Assembly (NCBI GenBank): GCA_002371375.1
Contig: DFIB01000194.1
Coordinates: 1 to 18,172 of the forward strand
Reading direction: 5' to 3'
DNA: 18,172 nucleotides
From: Mageeibacillus sp. UBA3708
GTDB taxonomy: Bacteria > Bacillota > Clostridia > Saccharofermentanales > Saccharofermentanaceae
Every line of letters begins with the position of its first letter. Position 1 is the first letter of the stretch. Positions 1 through 9,176 of the stretch are shown here, piece by piece. The notes under the pieces are model-generated. The model saw only the letters and a program-made list of their open reading frames with translations. It had not been told where the DNA came from and did no database searches. Position numbers and translations under genes: made by a program.

Positions 1-1157
<1,157 letters not shown>

Positions 1158-1177
1158 CTACACTTCCTTTACTGTTA

Positions 1178-2116
1178 TTAAATGTTGTCCACCTGCTCGG
1201 CACCGTTGACTATCTCCGTCAACTCCGTGGTGATCTTCGCCTGACGGGCTCTGTTGCTCATCAGCGTCAGCTTCTTCATCATCTCATCAGCATTATCTGT
1301 TGCATTCTGCATTGCTGTAAGCCTTGCCATCTGTTCGCTCTGATACGCCTCAACCATCGCTCCGTACAGCACGGCATTCAGGTATGTATCGATCAGATAA
1401 TCGAACACGGCACCGGCGTTCGGCATATATTCCATGTTAGACTCACGCTCCACCGTGATGCCTATATCATCAACACCCTCACTCACCACAGAGTTAACAG
1501 CCTTAAGATCCACGGGAAGGAGTCTGACTACAACCGGAACCATTCCCTTGCCGGGTTTTGTGACGGTATAAAGAAGGTACACAAGGTCGAATTCGTGATT
1601 GAGGAATCTCTTCTTGATTATCGAACTCAAATTGCGTGCCTGATAGAATGTGGGTTCCGCGATCGGGAACGAGAAATCACGGTCAACGTTGTATCCGTTG
1701 CGCAGGAGCTTCTCTCTTGCCGGACGCCCGAAAACATACAGCTTATATTCAGTGCTTATGTTCTTCTTCGTATTCTCGAGGATCTTCGTGTGAACATGCT
1801 CTTCGGCGATCTTCACCATATTATTGTTGTACGCACCGGCAAGCCCCTGCTCACCGCTGAGAACGAAATAACCGATCTTCCATGTCTCGCCTTCATTCTT
1901 CTGCTTCAGGTCATAGAACGGATTATTGGTCGCTCCCGCATTCCTGCGGATGTCCTGCATGCTCTCGACGCAAAGAGAGAAGAAAGGATACATAGACTGA
2001 CGCAGCTGAACCGACCTTCTCATCTTGGCGGAACTTACCAGCTGCATCGCAGAAGTCATCTGACTTATGTCATTGACGCTCTTGATCCTTTTCTTTATGG
2101 CATTGAGATTATCCAT
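1178..2116 (-). CDS. atpG: ATP synthase F1 gamma subunit
   Basis: This is the gamma subunit, the central shaft of F1 that rotates inside the alpha3beta3 hexamer and couples proton or sodium flow to catalysis. The 312-residue product starts MDNLNAIKKRIKSVNDISQMTSAMQLVSSAKM, here split as the typical N-terminal shaft helix with its conserved KR-I-SV and AM-(M/L)V-K/S-AK pattern. It ends with the family C-terminal helix: SEQMARLTAMQNATDNADEM, then a conserved L-NRARQA-IT-EL-EIV-GA motif. At 312 residues it is somewhat longer than the roughly 285 usual in the family. The extra length lies in the central domain. ATG at 2116 has AGGA about 8 bases upstream and begins 3 bases after the atpA stop, so the two genes are probably translated together. 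Confidence 0.97.
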   Translation of the reverse strand: MDNLNAIKKRIKSVNDISQMTSAMQLVSSAKMRRSVQLRQSMYPFFSLCVESMQDIRRNAGATNNPFYDLKQKNEGETWKIGYFVLSGEQGLAGAYNNNMVKIAEEHVHTKILENTKKNISTEYKLYVFGRPAREKLLRNGYNVDRDFSFPIAEPTFYQARNLSSIIKKRFLNHEFDLVYLLYTVTKPGKGMVPVVVRLLPVDLKAVNSVVSEGVDDIGITVERESNMEYMPNAGAVFDYLIDTYLNAVLYGAMVEAYQSEQMARLTAMQNATDNADEMMKKLTLMSNRARQAKITTELTEIVNGAEQVDNI

Positions 2117-2119
2117 AAC

Positions 2120-4042
2120 TTAATCCTCGTCAAGGTACTCCATATGCTCGGCGATATATGTATCCTTGAACTCCTCAAAGACCTGATCGATCAGCGCCTT
2201 GTTGCTGTCGCCAAATACCTTGGTATCGGTTATGTCATCGAATATCTCGGGATGAGTTATCTTGCTGTTGGATATGAACGCCTTATAGAATTCCGTTATA
2301 TCCTCCGGTGCGAGGAAGTTAAGCTTATCAGTCGTAGCAATATACAGTATGACAACCTGTTCAGCCATTGACCAGGGCGAGAACCTGCTCTGCTTGAGCA
2401 CTTCGTTGAGTATGATGCCGCGCTTGAGCTGAAGTTGTGTATTCTCATCGAGATCGGAGCCGAACTGGGCGAAAGAAGCCATCTCCCTCGCCTGTGCCAG
2501 AGATATTCTCAAAGGTCCGCCGACCTTCTTGGTAGCCTTGGTCTGAGCGGCACCGCCGACACGGGATACAGACAGACCTGCGTTGATGGCAGGCCTCTGA
2601 CCGGAGAAGAACAATTCCGGTGCCAGATATATCTGACCGTCGGTGATAGATATAACATTAGTCGGAATATAAGCCGAGATGTCATCTCCCAGAGTCTCGA
2701 CGATCGGGAGTGCCGTGATAGATCCGCCACCCATCTTGTCAGACAGCTTGGCTGCACGCTCGAGAAGCCTTGAATGCAGATAGAAGACATCACCCGGATA
2801 CGCCTCACGTCCCGGAGGTCTTCTCAAAAGCAGTGATATTGCTCTGTACGCTTGTGCATGCTTACTAAGATCATCATATACGATCAATACATCCTTGCCG
2901 TAGTCATACATGAACTTCTCGGCGATGGCGCATCCCGAGAAAGGCGCAATGTACTGCATTGCGGCTGACTGTGATGCAGATGCGGCAACCACGACCGTAT
3001 AGGCCATAGCACCGTGATTCTGCAGGATGTTGACAGTGGATACGATATTGCTCATCTTCTGTCCGATCGCAACATATACACAAATCACGTCCTCATCAGC
3101 CTGATTGATTATAGTATCAATGGCGATTGACGTCTTACCGGTCTGCCTGTCACCGATTATAAGCTCTCTCTGTCCTCTTCCGATAGGCGTCAGAGCGTCT
3201 ATCGCAGTGATCCCCGTTGCAAGAGGCTTATTGACCGGAGCCCTCTGTACGATAGAAGGGGCAGGGCTCTCCACCGGACGGAGTTCCGTATATCTGATAT
3301 TGCCGCCACCGTCTATAGCTCTTCCGATCGGGTCAACAACGCGTCCCAGCAGGCTGTAGCCGACAGGAACCGAGAAAGTCTTGGAGGTACGCTTACAGAG
3401 CATACCCTCAACTACGGTATCTTCATCAGTGAGTATGATAACGCCTACATTCTTACGCTCAAGGTTCATCGCGATGCCCATTGCGCCTGAATTGAACATG
3501 ACAAGCTCGTCGAGCATGCAATGCTCAAGACCTGATACGGTTGCAACGCCGTCACTTACGGAGATGACCGATCCGACCTCGTCAAGAGTTGTAAGCGAAT
3601 TAAAAGCGGCCTCTACCCTGCTCTTGAACTGCTCGTCATCAAGACCCCACAGTTCCGCACTGTCAAGGCTGGCGGCAGATGTCTCGGGAAACTGGCTCAG
3701 AGCCTCTTTGAGAGCCGCCGTAACCGATTCCTTGAATGATTTGTTGTCCGAATCCGTACTGTCGTCATCGGAAGCGGCATGATTCTTAATATAAGACCCG
3801 ATTCTTCCGAGCTGTCCTTTGATAGTATAGTCATAGCGCATTCCGAGGAAATAGATGACGAATCCTCCGATAAGGCTGTGATTCTCAGAGATGCTTAACC
3901 TGTAATTGGCTATCGCATTCTTCTCGGCGAAAGACTGGGCGATCTGCCTGATCTGCTCCTCGGGAATATCACCTGCGCTCTCAATGCGCATTACCGGTCC
4001 CTTGCTCTTCTTGTTATCCTTAGGCGCAGCCGGCTTACTCAT
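2120..4042 (-). CDS. atpA: ATP synthase alpha subunit with an N-terminal delta (OSCP) C-terminal-domain extension
   Basis: The 640-residue product is about 135 residues longer than a normal alpha subunit (about 505). From residue ~140 it is a standard alpha: the N-terminal barrel ([19 protein letters not shown]), P-loop GDRQTGKT at 297-304, [42 protein letters not shown], and the arginine-finger region [10 protein letters not shown]. Residues ~25-88 resemble the C-terminal domain of the delta subunit. A helix ([16 protein letters not shown]) is followed by the signature [25 protein letters not shown], given here in shortened form as LIGGF...[10 protein letters not shown]. Residues ~90-140 form an acidic, Ser-rich linker. 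No separate atpH lies between atpF and this gene, which overlap by 8 bases (4035-4042). The sequence shows one continuous frame, so the fusion is not a visible frameshift. That it replaces delta is inference. Confidence 0.95.
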   Translation of the reverse strand: MSKPAAPKDNKKSKGPVMRIESAGDIPEEQIRQIAQSFAEKNAIANYRLSISENHSLIGGFVIYFLGMRYDYTIKGQLGRIGSYIKNHAASDDDSTDSDNKSFKESVTAALKEALSQFPETSAASLDSAELWGLDDEQFKSRVEAAFNSLTTLDEVGSVISVSDGVATVSGLEHCMLDELVMFNSGAMGIAMNLERKNVGVIILTDEDTVVEGMLCKRTSKTFSVPVGYSLLGRVVDPIGRAIDGGGNIRYTELRPVESPAPSIVQRAPVNKPLATGITAIDALTPIGRGQRELIIGDRQTGKTSIAIDTIINQADEDVICVYVAIGQKMSNIVSTVNILQNHGAMAYTVVVAASASQSAAMQYIAPFSGCAIAEKFMYDYGKDVLIVYDDLSKHAQAYRAISLLLRRPPGREAYPGDVFYLHSRLLERAAKLSDKMGGGSITALPIVETLGDDISAYIPTNVISITDGQIYLAPELFFSGQRPAINAGLSVSRVGGAAQTKATKKVGGPLRISLAQAREMASFAQFGSDLDENTQLQLKRGIILNEVLKQSRFSPWSMAEQVVILYIATTDKLNFLAPEDITEFYKAFISNSKITHPEIFDDITDTKVFGDSNKALIDQVFEEFKDTYIAEHMEYLDED

Positions 4043-4601
4043 CAGTCTTCACCTCGGATCTGATGACCTCACCTGTATATTTCTTTGCAGACATAATAAG
4101 CTCTGCCTTGGGAACGGCATCACCCAATACTCTCTCGGCCACCTGTACGGCCAGATCGGCAATGTCATCCTTGAGCTCGTCAACAGCCGCTCTCTTCATT
4201 CTTGCAGCATCTTCCTCAGCTCTTGCAAGGATCTCAGAAGCATCTTCCTGAGCCTTCTTAACGATATTATCAGCCTGCTTCTCGGCATTCTCTCTTGCTT
4301 CCTCTATGATTCCTGAAGCCTTGATCCTGGCTTCTTCCACAGATTTCTTGCCGTCATTTACAAGTGTGTCAGCCTCTTCATTCTTCTTGACGGCTTCATC
4401 AAGCTCGCCGTTCAATGTCTCCTGCCTCTTGCTTATCATCTTAAACAGAGGCTTGAAGATAAAGCACTTGATCACAATATATGCCACGATCACATTGATG
4501 ATAACGCAGAGTGCAGTAACGGCATAGCCGGCCAATTGATCAGCTGAGAATATGCTCGACTCCGTATCCAATGCGACTTTTACCACATCAAAATCAAACA
4601 T
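4035..4601 (-). CDS. atpF: ATP synthase F0 b subunit
   Basis: This is the b subunit of the peripheral stalk, which holds the F1 head still against the rotating c ring. The 188-residue protein has one N-terminal membrane helix (about residues 23-48, [20 protein letters not shown]). A long, highly charged helical segment follows, rich in E, K, A and D, as expected for the extended b dimer. The C-terminal part ([23 protein letters not shown]) matches the family's conserved end. ATG at 4601 has AGGA 5 bases upstream and a better AAGGAG about 11 bases upstream. The last codons overlap the atpA start (GATGAGTAA carries both the atpA ATG and the atpF stop). The C-terminus of b normally binds the delta C-terminal domain, which here is fused to alpha, the next product of the operon. 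Confidence 0.95.
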   Translation of the reverse strand: MFDFDVVKVALDTESSIFSADQLAGYAVTALCVIINVIVAYIVIKCFIFKPLFKMISKRQETLNGELDEAVKKNEEADTLVNDGKKSVEEARIKASGIIEEARENAEKQADNIVKKAQEDASEILARAEEDAARMKRAAVDELKDDIADLAVQVAERVLGDAVPKAELIMSAKKYTGEVIRSEVKTDE

Positions 4602-4616
4602 GAGATCCTATGCTCC

Positions 4617-4892
4617 TTAGAATGTGAATATGAGCAGTAGTGCTACAACAAGTGCGTAAATACAAACTGACTCAATGAATACGATCGCCGTAAGGAGCAG
4701 CGCCTGTATCTTACCGAAGATCTCCGGCTGTCTTGCACCTGCATCGACGGCCTTACCTGCCGCGATACCCATGCCGAGTCCCGCACCGCAGGAACCGATA
4801 CCGATCGCAAGTCCTGCAGCCAGGGCAGCTAGTCCCTTTGACTCGATTGCTGTGGCGAGCATCATCATTGCACTTCCAAGTAAATAGTTCAT
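4617..4892 (-). CDS. atpE: ATP synthase F0 c subunit (rotor ring)
   Basis: This 91-residue hairpin protein has two hydrophobic helices joined by the polar loop GARQPE (52-57), the universal c-subunit signature. The glycine-rich first helix (GLAIGIGSCGAGLGMGIAAG) packs the ring. The ion-carrying carboxylate is E74 in the second helix, followed by S75 and, four residues on, Y79. E, S and Y at these places are seen in sodium-binding c subunits such as that of Ilyobacter. However, the first-helix glutamine of that site is replaced by M41, and the position two before E74 is F72. The ion specificity is therefore unclear. ATG at 4892 has a strong GGGAGGT ribosome binding site, in keeping with the high expression that c needs. 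It lies between atpB and atpF in the standard order. Confidence 0.97.
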   Translation of the reverse strand: MNYLLGSAMMMLATAIESKGLAALAAGLAIGIGSCGAGLGMGIAAGKAVDAGARQPEIFGKIQALLLTAIVFIESVCIYALVVALLLIFTF

Positions 4893-4908
4893 CTTATACC
4901 TCCCGGAT

Positions 4909-5763
4909 TTAAGCAGCTACTGCTGATTCGTCTATAACTTTCTTCTCTTCCTCTACCTTGCCCGATTCCTTCTCCTGAAGCTCGTGACCGACCTCGACGA
5001 TCTCACCTATATAGGACATCGTCAGATATGAGAAGATTATCGCCTGCAATATTCCGTCCGCAAGATCAAACCACAGTCCGAAGAGACCGGGCAGAACGAC
5101 GGGAACGATTATATAAAGGAATTCCATAAATACAAAAGCACCGAAGACGTTACCGAACAAACGGAGCGACAACGATACGGGCTTGATCACAAAGTCAAGG
5201 ATCTTGAACGGCAGAAGGTACTTCTTGGGAGTCGTCAGCGATGCCCAGAACCCCTTGAAGCCGACAAACCTTATGGATACGCCGATAACATAGATGATCG
5301 CAAACACCGCCATTGCAACAGGGAAAGCGATATTCTTAGCCGGCGGTGATATCTTAAATACCGATATGACATTACATCCCGCAATGATGATACCGAATGT
5401 ACCGATCATTGGGGCAACGCGTTCAGCCTCCTTGCGGTTCATGCCAAAACCCATGCTCGTATTAACTATAAGATCCGTAAGCATCCACATGACAGTCTGC
5501 TTCTTATTGGGTCTCAAAGTCTGTCTGCCTGTCATCACCTTAAACAGGATGATAGCCAGTATCGTGGCGATCCACATAACGATGATCGCATCGGTTATAA
5601 CAACTTCAAGACTTCCGATATGGAAATACTTCTTCCACTGAAGTATTCCTTCATTTATAGTGGCTCCGATGTCGCCGATCTTGATCTCCTCGATCAATTT
5701 CTCGACGAAGGCATCCCAGAACCTTCCAAACCACGAATCAGCTGCCGCTAAAGCAAGAATCAT
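4909..5763 (-). CDS. atpB: ATP synthase F0 a subunit
   Basis: This is the stator a subunit, which forms the two ion half-channels beside the c ring. The protein is polytopic and carries the essential arginine (R201 from the start chosen here) within the motif KPVSLSLRLFGNVFGAFVF, followed by the conserved last helices (DGILQAIIFSYLTMSYIGE). It ends with a charged tail rich in E and K (HELQEKESGKVEEEKK), longer than is common. I chose ATG at 5763 because GGAG sits 9 bases upstream. A TTG at 5778 would add five residues (MEFDR) with a weaker site. A 7-bp inverted repeat lies just upstream. No atpI precedes it. The nearest upstream gene on the same strand is rpiB. Confidence 0.95.
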   Translation of the reverse strand: MILALAAADSWFGRFWDAFVEKLIEEIKIGDIGATINEGILQWKKYFHIGSLEVVITDAIIVMWIATILAIILFKVMTGRQTLRPNKKQTVMWMLTDLIVNTSMGFGMNRKEAERVAPMIGTFGIIIAGCNVISVFKISPPAKNIAFPVAMAVFAIIYVIGVSIRFVGFKGFWASLTTPKKYLLPFKILDFVIKPVSLSLRLFGNVFGAFVFMEFLYIIVPVVLPGLFGLWFDLADGILQAIIFSYLTMSYIGEIVEVGHELQEKESGKVEEEKKVIDESAVAA

Positions 5764-5776
5764 CCGATCAAACTCC

Positions 5777-5800
5777 AATACTTATTTATTCCCAAGTATT
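5777..5800 (-). promoter_or_regulatory. Inverted repeat directly upstream of atpB
   Basis: The arms AATACTT and AAGTATT (7 bp) enclose a 10-base loop and lie 14 bases before the preferred atpB ATG. In RNA this would form an A/U-rich hairpin next to the ribosome binding site. No U-run follows, so it is not a terminator. It might affect atpB translation or mark mRNA processing between rpiB and the atp genes. This is a weak inference. I saw no convincing promoter in the 97-base rpiB-atpB gap. Confidence 0.3.
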
Positions 5801-5859
5801 CTACTCCAATTTCGGAAGTTAGATACATACAAATTCACCAAAATGTCTAATAACAGCAA

Positions 5860-6312
5860 TTATTTGAAATTTTTGTCCTCAAGAGCCTTTATATCATTGA
5901 CTCTGGCGGCATGACGGTCTCCCGCGAACCCTTCTTCAAAGAACACATCGACCATGGCAAGAGCCACTGCCTGCCCCACTACACGGGCTCCGAAGGCAAT
6001 TATATTGGCATCATTGTGCTGTCTGCTCATCCTGGCCATATATTCATTTGTGCACAGACCGCATCTGACGCCTTTGTACTTATTGACAACAACGGATATC
6101 CCTATGCCGGTGCCGCAGATGGCGATGCCCCTGTCAGCCCTGCCGGAGGTAACATCTTCGGCGACCTTGATGCCCGCATCAACATAGTTATAAGGCACAT
6201 CTGAGGCTTCCGCTCCGCCTTCAAGAACCTCGTGACCGAGCTTCCTTACATGTTCGGCAACCTTCTTTCTGAGGTCATACCCCGCGTGATCTGAAGCTAT
6301 TGATACTATCAT
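5860..6312 (-). CDS. rpiB: Ribose-5-phosphate isomerase B
   Basis: RpiB interconverts ribose 5-phosphate and ribulose 5-phosphate in the non-oxidative pentose phosphate pathway, in the cytoplasm. The 150-residue product has the usual family length and motifs: ASDHAG at 6-11, the substrate loop ICGTGIGISVVVNK with the catalytic cysteine C66, and RQHNDANIIAFGAR with H99. Both positions equal the E. coli RpiB numbering. The start ATG overlaps the proA stop (ATGA at 6309-6312), which signals translational coupling. It belongs to the RpiB/LacAB family. A galactose-6-phosphate isomerase role is less likely because the protein stands alone and has the RpiB active-site residues. Its place between proA and the ATP synthase operon has no obvious metabolic logic. 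Confidence 0.95.
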   Translation of the reverse strand: MIVSIASDHAGYDLRKKVAEHVRKLGHEVLEGGAEASDVPYNYVDAGIKVAEDVTSGRADRGIAICGTGIGISVVVNKYKGVRCGLCTNEYMARMSRQHNDANIIAFGARVVGQAVALAMVDVFFEEGFAGDRHAARVNDIKALEDKNFK

Positions 6313-7574
6313 TCCGTAATACTCCTTGAGATGTGCTTGAATTGCTTTCTGCCCTGCGCATAATCGGCAACGATATCACCGTGACCGATCAGCCTGTACT
6401 TGTAGGACAGGAGTCCCTCAAGTCCCACGGGACCTCTTGCATGGATCTTTGACGTGGAGATGCCGACCTCGGCGCCGAAACCGTACCTGAACCCGTCTGC
6501 AAATCTGGTTGAGCAGTTCACCATTACGCTGGCGGAATCCACAGACTGCATAAACTTCTCTGCAAGCTCCTTATTCTCGGTAATAATCGCATCCGTATGG
6601 CCTGAGCCGTATGTATTGATGTGGTCGATCGCCTCATCGATCCCGTCTACGATCTTAATGGAAACCTTGTAATCAAGATACTCACAATGCCAGTTCCCGA
6701 CTCTCTCACAGTTGAATCTGTCAGCCATGTAATCATCGCCGTAGATCTTGACGTTAGCCTTGGCAAGCTCAATGACAAGTTGCTGGAGCAGTGTGCTCTC
6801 GAGCGCCCTGTCAACGATTATCGTCTCGGTGCAGTTACAGACAGAGACATACTGCGTCTTAGCATCCAGTGCCACCTTAAGAGCGAGCTGCGGATCGCAA
6901 AACTCATTGATGTATGTATGGCAGACGCCGTCGGCATGCCCCAGCACGGGGATCGATGTGTGCTGCATTATATACTGAACGAATTCGTTGCTTCCTCTGG
7001 GGATGATAAGGTCAATATAAGAATTAAGGCCGAGCATCTCATTGACGTCCTCTCTTGTCGTCATGAGATACAGCCATCCATCGGGAAGGCCTGCCTTAAC
7101 GCCGGCATTGTAGATTACTTCAGCAAGGGCTTTATTAGTGTTGAGCGCTTCTGAACCGCCCTTGAGTAGAACGGCGTTGCCGCTCTTAAGGCAAAGTGAT
7201 GCAATCTGGACCAGCGCATCGGGGCGCGATTCAAAAATAACCCCGATAACACCGATAGGGCATGTCACGCGGTAAAGCTCAAGACCATCATCGAGTGTCG
7301 TGTGAAGATTTGTCCTCCCCACAGGTTCAGGAAGATTAATAAGAGACTTAATACCGTCTGTTACATCCTTGAGCTTGTCCTCACCGAACTTCAGCCTCTT
7401 GCGGAGCGTATCGGGACAATCATTCTTAAGATCCTCCCCGTTAGCCTCGAAAATCTTTGCACTCTCCTTCTTGAGAGCCTTTGCAATTGCCTCCAACGCC
7501 TTATTCTTCACACCGGAATCAAGCGTTGCCATCTTGTGTGAAGCTGACTTAGCCAGCCTTGCTTCATCTGTCAT
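6309..7574 (-). CDS. proA: Glutamate-5-semialdehyde dehydrogenase (gamma-glutamyl phosphate reductase)
   Basis: ProA reduces gamma-glutamyl phosphate to glutamate semialdehyde with NADPH, the second step of proline synthesis. The 421-residue protein matches the family length (E. coli 417). It contains the cofactor region GVIGVIFESRPDALVQ (108-123), LCLKSGNAVLLKGGSEA, DLIIPRGS, and the catalytic cysteine C246 in SVCNCTET. The C-terminus has RGPVGLEGLLSYKYRLIGHG, the family's usual end. I chose ATG at 7574 because GGAGGG sits 5 bases upstream. A longer frame beginning at 7601 would place this ribosome binding site inside the gene. No proB (glutamate 5-kinase) adjoins it, although proB and proA are usually neighbours. 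It may lie elsewhere in the genome. Confidence 0.96.
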   Translation of the reverse strand: MTDEARLAKSASHKMATLDSGVKNKALEAIAKALKKESAKIFEANGEDLKNDCPDTLRKRLKFGEDKLKDVTDGIKSLINLPEPVGRTNLHTTLDDGLELYRVTCPIGVIGVIFESRPDALVQIASLCLKSGNAVLLKGGSEALNTNKALAEVIYNAGVKAGLPDGWLYLMTTREDVNEMLGLNSYIDLIIPRGSNEFVQYIMQHTSIPVLGHADGVCHTYINEFCDPQLALKVALDAKTQYVSVCNCTETIIVDRALESTLLQQLVIELAKANVKIYGDDYMADRFNCERVGNWHCEYLDYKVSIKIVDGIDEAIDHINTYGSGHTDAIITENKELAEKFMQSVDSASVMVNCSTRFADGFRYGFGAEVGISTSKIHARGPVGLEGLLSYKYRLIGHGDIVADYAQGRKQFKHISRSITE

Positions 7575-7603
7575 ATGAACCCTCCAAAACATTAATACCA
7601 AAG

Positions 7604-7609
7604 ATTATA
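7604..7609 (-). promoter_or_regulatory. Candidate -10 box for the proA-rpiB transcript
   Basis: A perfect TATAAT reads on the minus strand, preceded by TGC two bases further upstream, which could help as a partial extended -10. No TTGACA-like -35 stands at 17 bases. The start of transcription would fall about 20 bases before the proA ATG. This is a motif-only call. Confidence 0.4.
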
Positions 7610-7976
7610 TAGCAAAAAGCGGATTTGGAGTAGTTTTCTACAAAATTGTTCAAAATGTTCAAAACTCTGTAGATAACTTAAAAACAGCATTTCGATTTTT
7701 GATGTGCCGCCAAAGCCCCATTATTTGAGGGTCAAAGAAATGGACACCACATATATGACAAACAGTTTACAGAGATATTGCATTTTGATTAAACCCCGTA
7801 TTTATTGGCCTTGCAGGAGATTTTAAATATCTGTTACTTTTGGACTGTCCGTCACAGGCGTACAACTCAAACGCGAAAATTCCTATTGACAAGCCGCTAT
7901 CAGAGTTTTTTATCCAAACTCGACTTAATCTCCTATTTTTTGTAAAATATTCAGGTATGAAAGGCGGTATTATACA
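7610..7976. other. Divergent intergenic region between proA and rlmL
   Basis: This AT-rich stretch separates two divergently transcribed genes and holds no open frame that I would defend. It contains a tandem direct repeat of GTTCAAAA (about 7648-7663). On the plus strand a perfect TTGACA lies at 7886-7891 with TTTATC 17 bases on (7909-7914), a possible promoter for the methyltransferase gene. I searched by eye for a T-box (proline) or riboswitch fold before proA and saw none. Confidence 0.5.
7886..7914 (+). promoter_or_regulatory. Candidate promoter for the rlmL-ogg pair
   Basis: A perfect -35 TTGACA (7886-7891) is followed after 17 bases by TTTATC (7909-7914), a weak -10. It would leave a leader of roughly 55 bases before the GTG start at 7977. 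A second -10-like TAAAAT lies at 7943-7948 without a good -35. Confidence 0.4.
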
Positions 7977-9176
7977 GTGAAGATCATCTGTACCACATTG
8001 TTCGGACTGGAGTCACCCACAAAAGACGATCTCCTTGGAATAGGCTATCCCAAGGAAGATATAACGGTTACTGACGGCGTTGTGACACTGGACGCTTCCG
8101 ATGATACATGGAAGATAGATCTGGCCAGGGTCAATATGTGGGTAAGGCATGCAGAACGCGTGTTTTTTGAGGCCGGGGAGTTTGATGCCGACACTTTCGA
8201 TATGTTCTTTGACGGAACGAAATCAATTTCCTGGAGCGATTACATTCCAAGAGACTATGCTTTTGTCGTAAACGGATTCTCAAGGAAATCCAAGCTGTTC
8301 GGCGTCCCCGCCCTTCAGTCGCTGTCCAAGAAAGCTATTGTTGATTCACTCATTGCGTCGCGCAATATCAAAGACGGTGTAGTCGCGGAAGATGCTGACA
8401 AAGGCACTGTCAGGATACAGTTCGGCATCGTTAATGACCATGTCCGCATGATGATCGACTCTTCAGGCGACGGTCTCCATAAGAGAGGATACCGCCCGCT
8501 CACACACGAAGCCCCGATAAGAGAGACTCTGGCATCCGGAATGATATCAATCGCAAGATACACACCTTTCGGTGCGGAAGCGCTTTACGACCCGTTCTGT
8601 GGCTCCGGAACGATAGTAATAGAAGCCGCCATGAAGGCGTGCAGCATTGCGCCGGGCAAGAACAGGCGCTTCGCATACACCGGTCTCCCTTACATCGGCG
8701 GCCAGCCATACAGGATCGCGCTGGCTGAAGCTCTGGATCTTGAAGATACATCCCCGATGGACGATATCTTCTTCCGGGGCTCGGATATCGACCCCAAAGC
8801 CGTCAAATCAGCTTGTGCGAACGCCAAATCGGCCGGTGTTGATAAGTTCGTCAGATTCGACGTATGTGACTGCTTCAAGCTGACGCCCGAAGTGCTGTGC
8901 GGCAAGACCGGATTCGACAGGAACCTTGTAATAACGAACCCTCCCTACGGCGGACGTCTCATGACACCTGAGGAAGCCGATAAGATATACAGGAGGATCG
9001 CTTCAACATATCTGACACGCGACGGTAAGTGCAGGAAAGGTGTCAGACTGTCGGTAATATCGCCGGATGATACTTTCGAGAAGGCAACCGGTTTTAAGGC
9101 CGACAAGAGGTATAAGCTCTACAACGGCAACATCAAATGCCAGCTCAATAATTACTTCAGGTTAGGTGAACGATGA
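7977..9176 (+). CDS. THUMP-domain 23S rRNA (guanine-N2) methyltransferase, RlmL/YpsC type
   Basis: This is a SAM-dependent RNA methyltransferase of the COG0116 family, which methylates guanine N2 in 23S rRNA (m2G2445 in E. coli). The 399-residue protein has an N-terminal ferredoxin-like/THUMP region (about 1-165) and the family hallmark DSSGDGLHKRGYR (161-173). The Rossmann methyltransferase domain carries SAM motif DPFCGSGTIVIEA (205-217) and the catalytic NPPYGGR (321-327), typical of amino-N methylation. Length fits the single-domain YpsC form rather than the fused E. coli RlmKL. The start is GTG at 7977 with AAAGGCGG about 9 bases upstream. An overlapping ATG at 7957 is out of frame and stops at once. 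The stop overlaps the next gene by ATGA, so the two form an operon. The family is certain and the exact target base is inferred. Confidence 0.93.
   Translation: MKIICTTLFGLESPTKDDLLGIGYPKEDITVTDGVVTLDASDDTWKIDLARVNMWVRHAERVFFEAGEFDADTFDMFFDGTKSISWSDYIPRDYAFVVNGFSRKSKLFGVPALQSLSKKAIVDSLIASRNIKDGVVAEDADKGTVRIQFGIVNDHVRMMIDSSGDGLHKRGYRPLTHEAPIRETLASGMISIARYTPFGAEALYDPFCGSGTIVIEAAMKACSIAPGKNRRFAYTGLPYIGGQPYRIALAEALDLEDTSPMDDIFFRGSDIDPKAVKSACANAKSAGVDKFVRFDVCDCFKLTPEVLCGKTGFDRNLVITNPPYGGRLMTPEEADKIYRRIASTYLTRDGKCRKGVRLSVISPDDTFEKATGFKADKRYKLYNGNIKCQLNNYFRLGER

Noticed and set aside
1595..2371. Plus-strand frame of 258 codons spanning atpG and the atpA end
   Set aside because: It is long, but runs antisense to two certain genes and crosses their boundary. 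No ribosome binding site or recognisable domain is seen.
7645..7665. GTTCAAAA repeats before proA as a LexA/SOS box
   Set aside because: The copies are in direct orientation, whereas a LexA box needs inverted GAAC/GTTC arms with fixed spacing.
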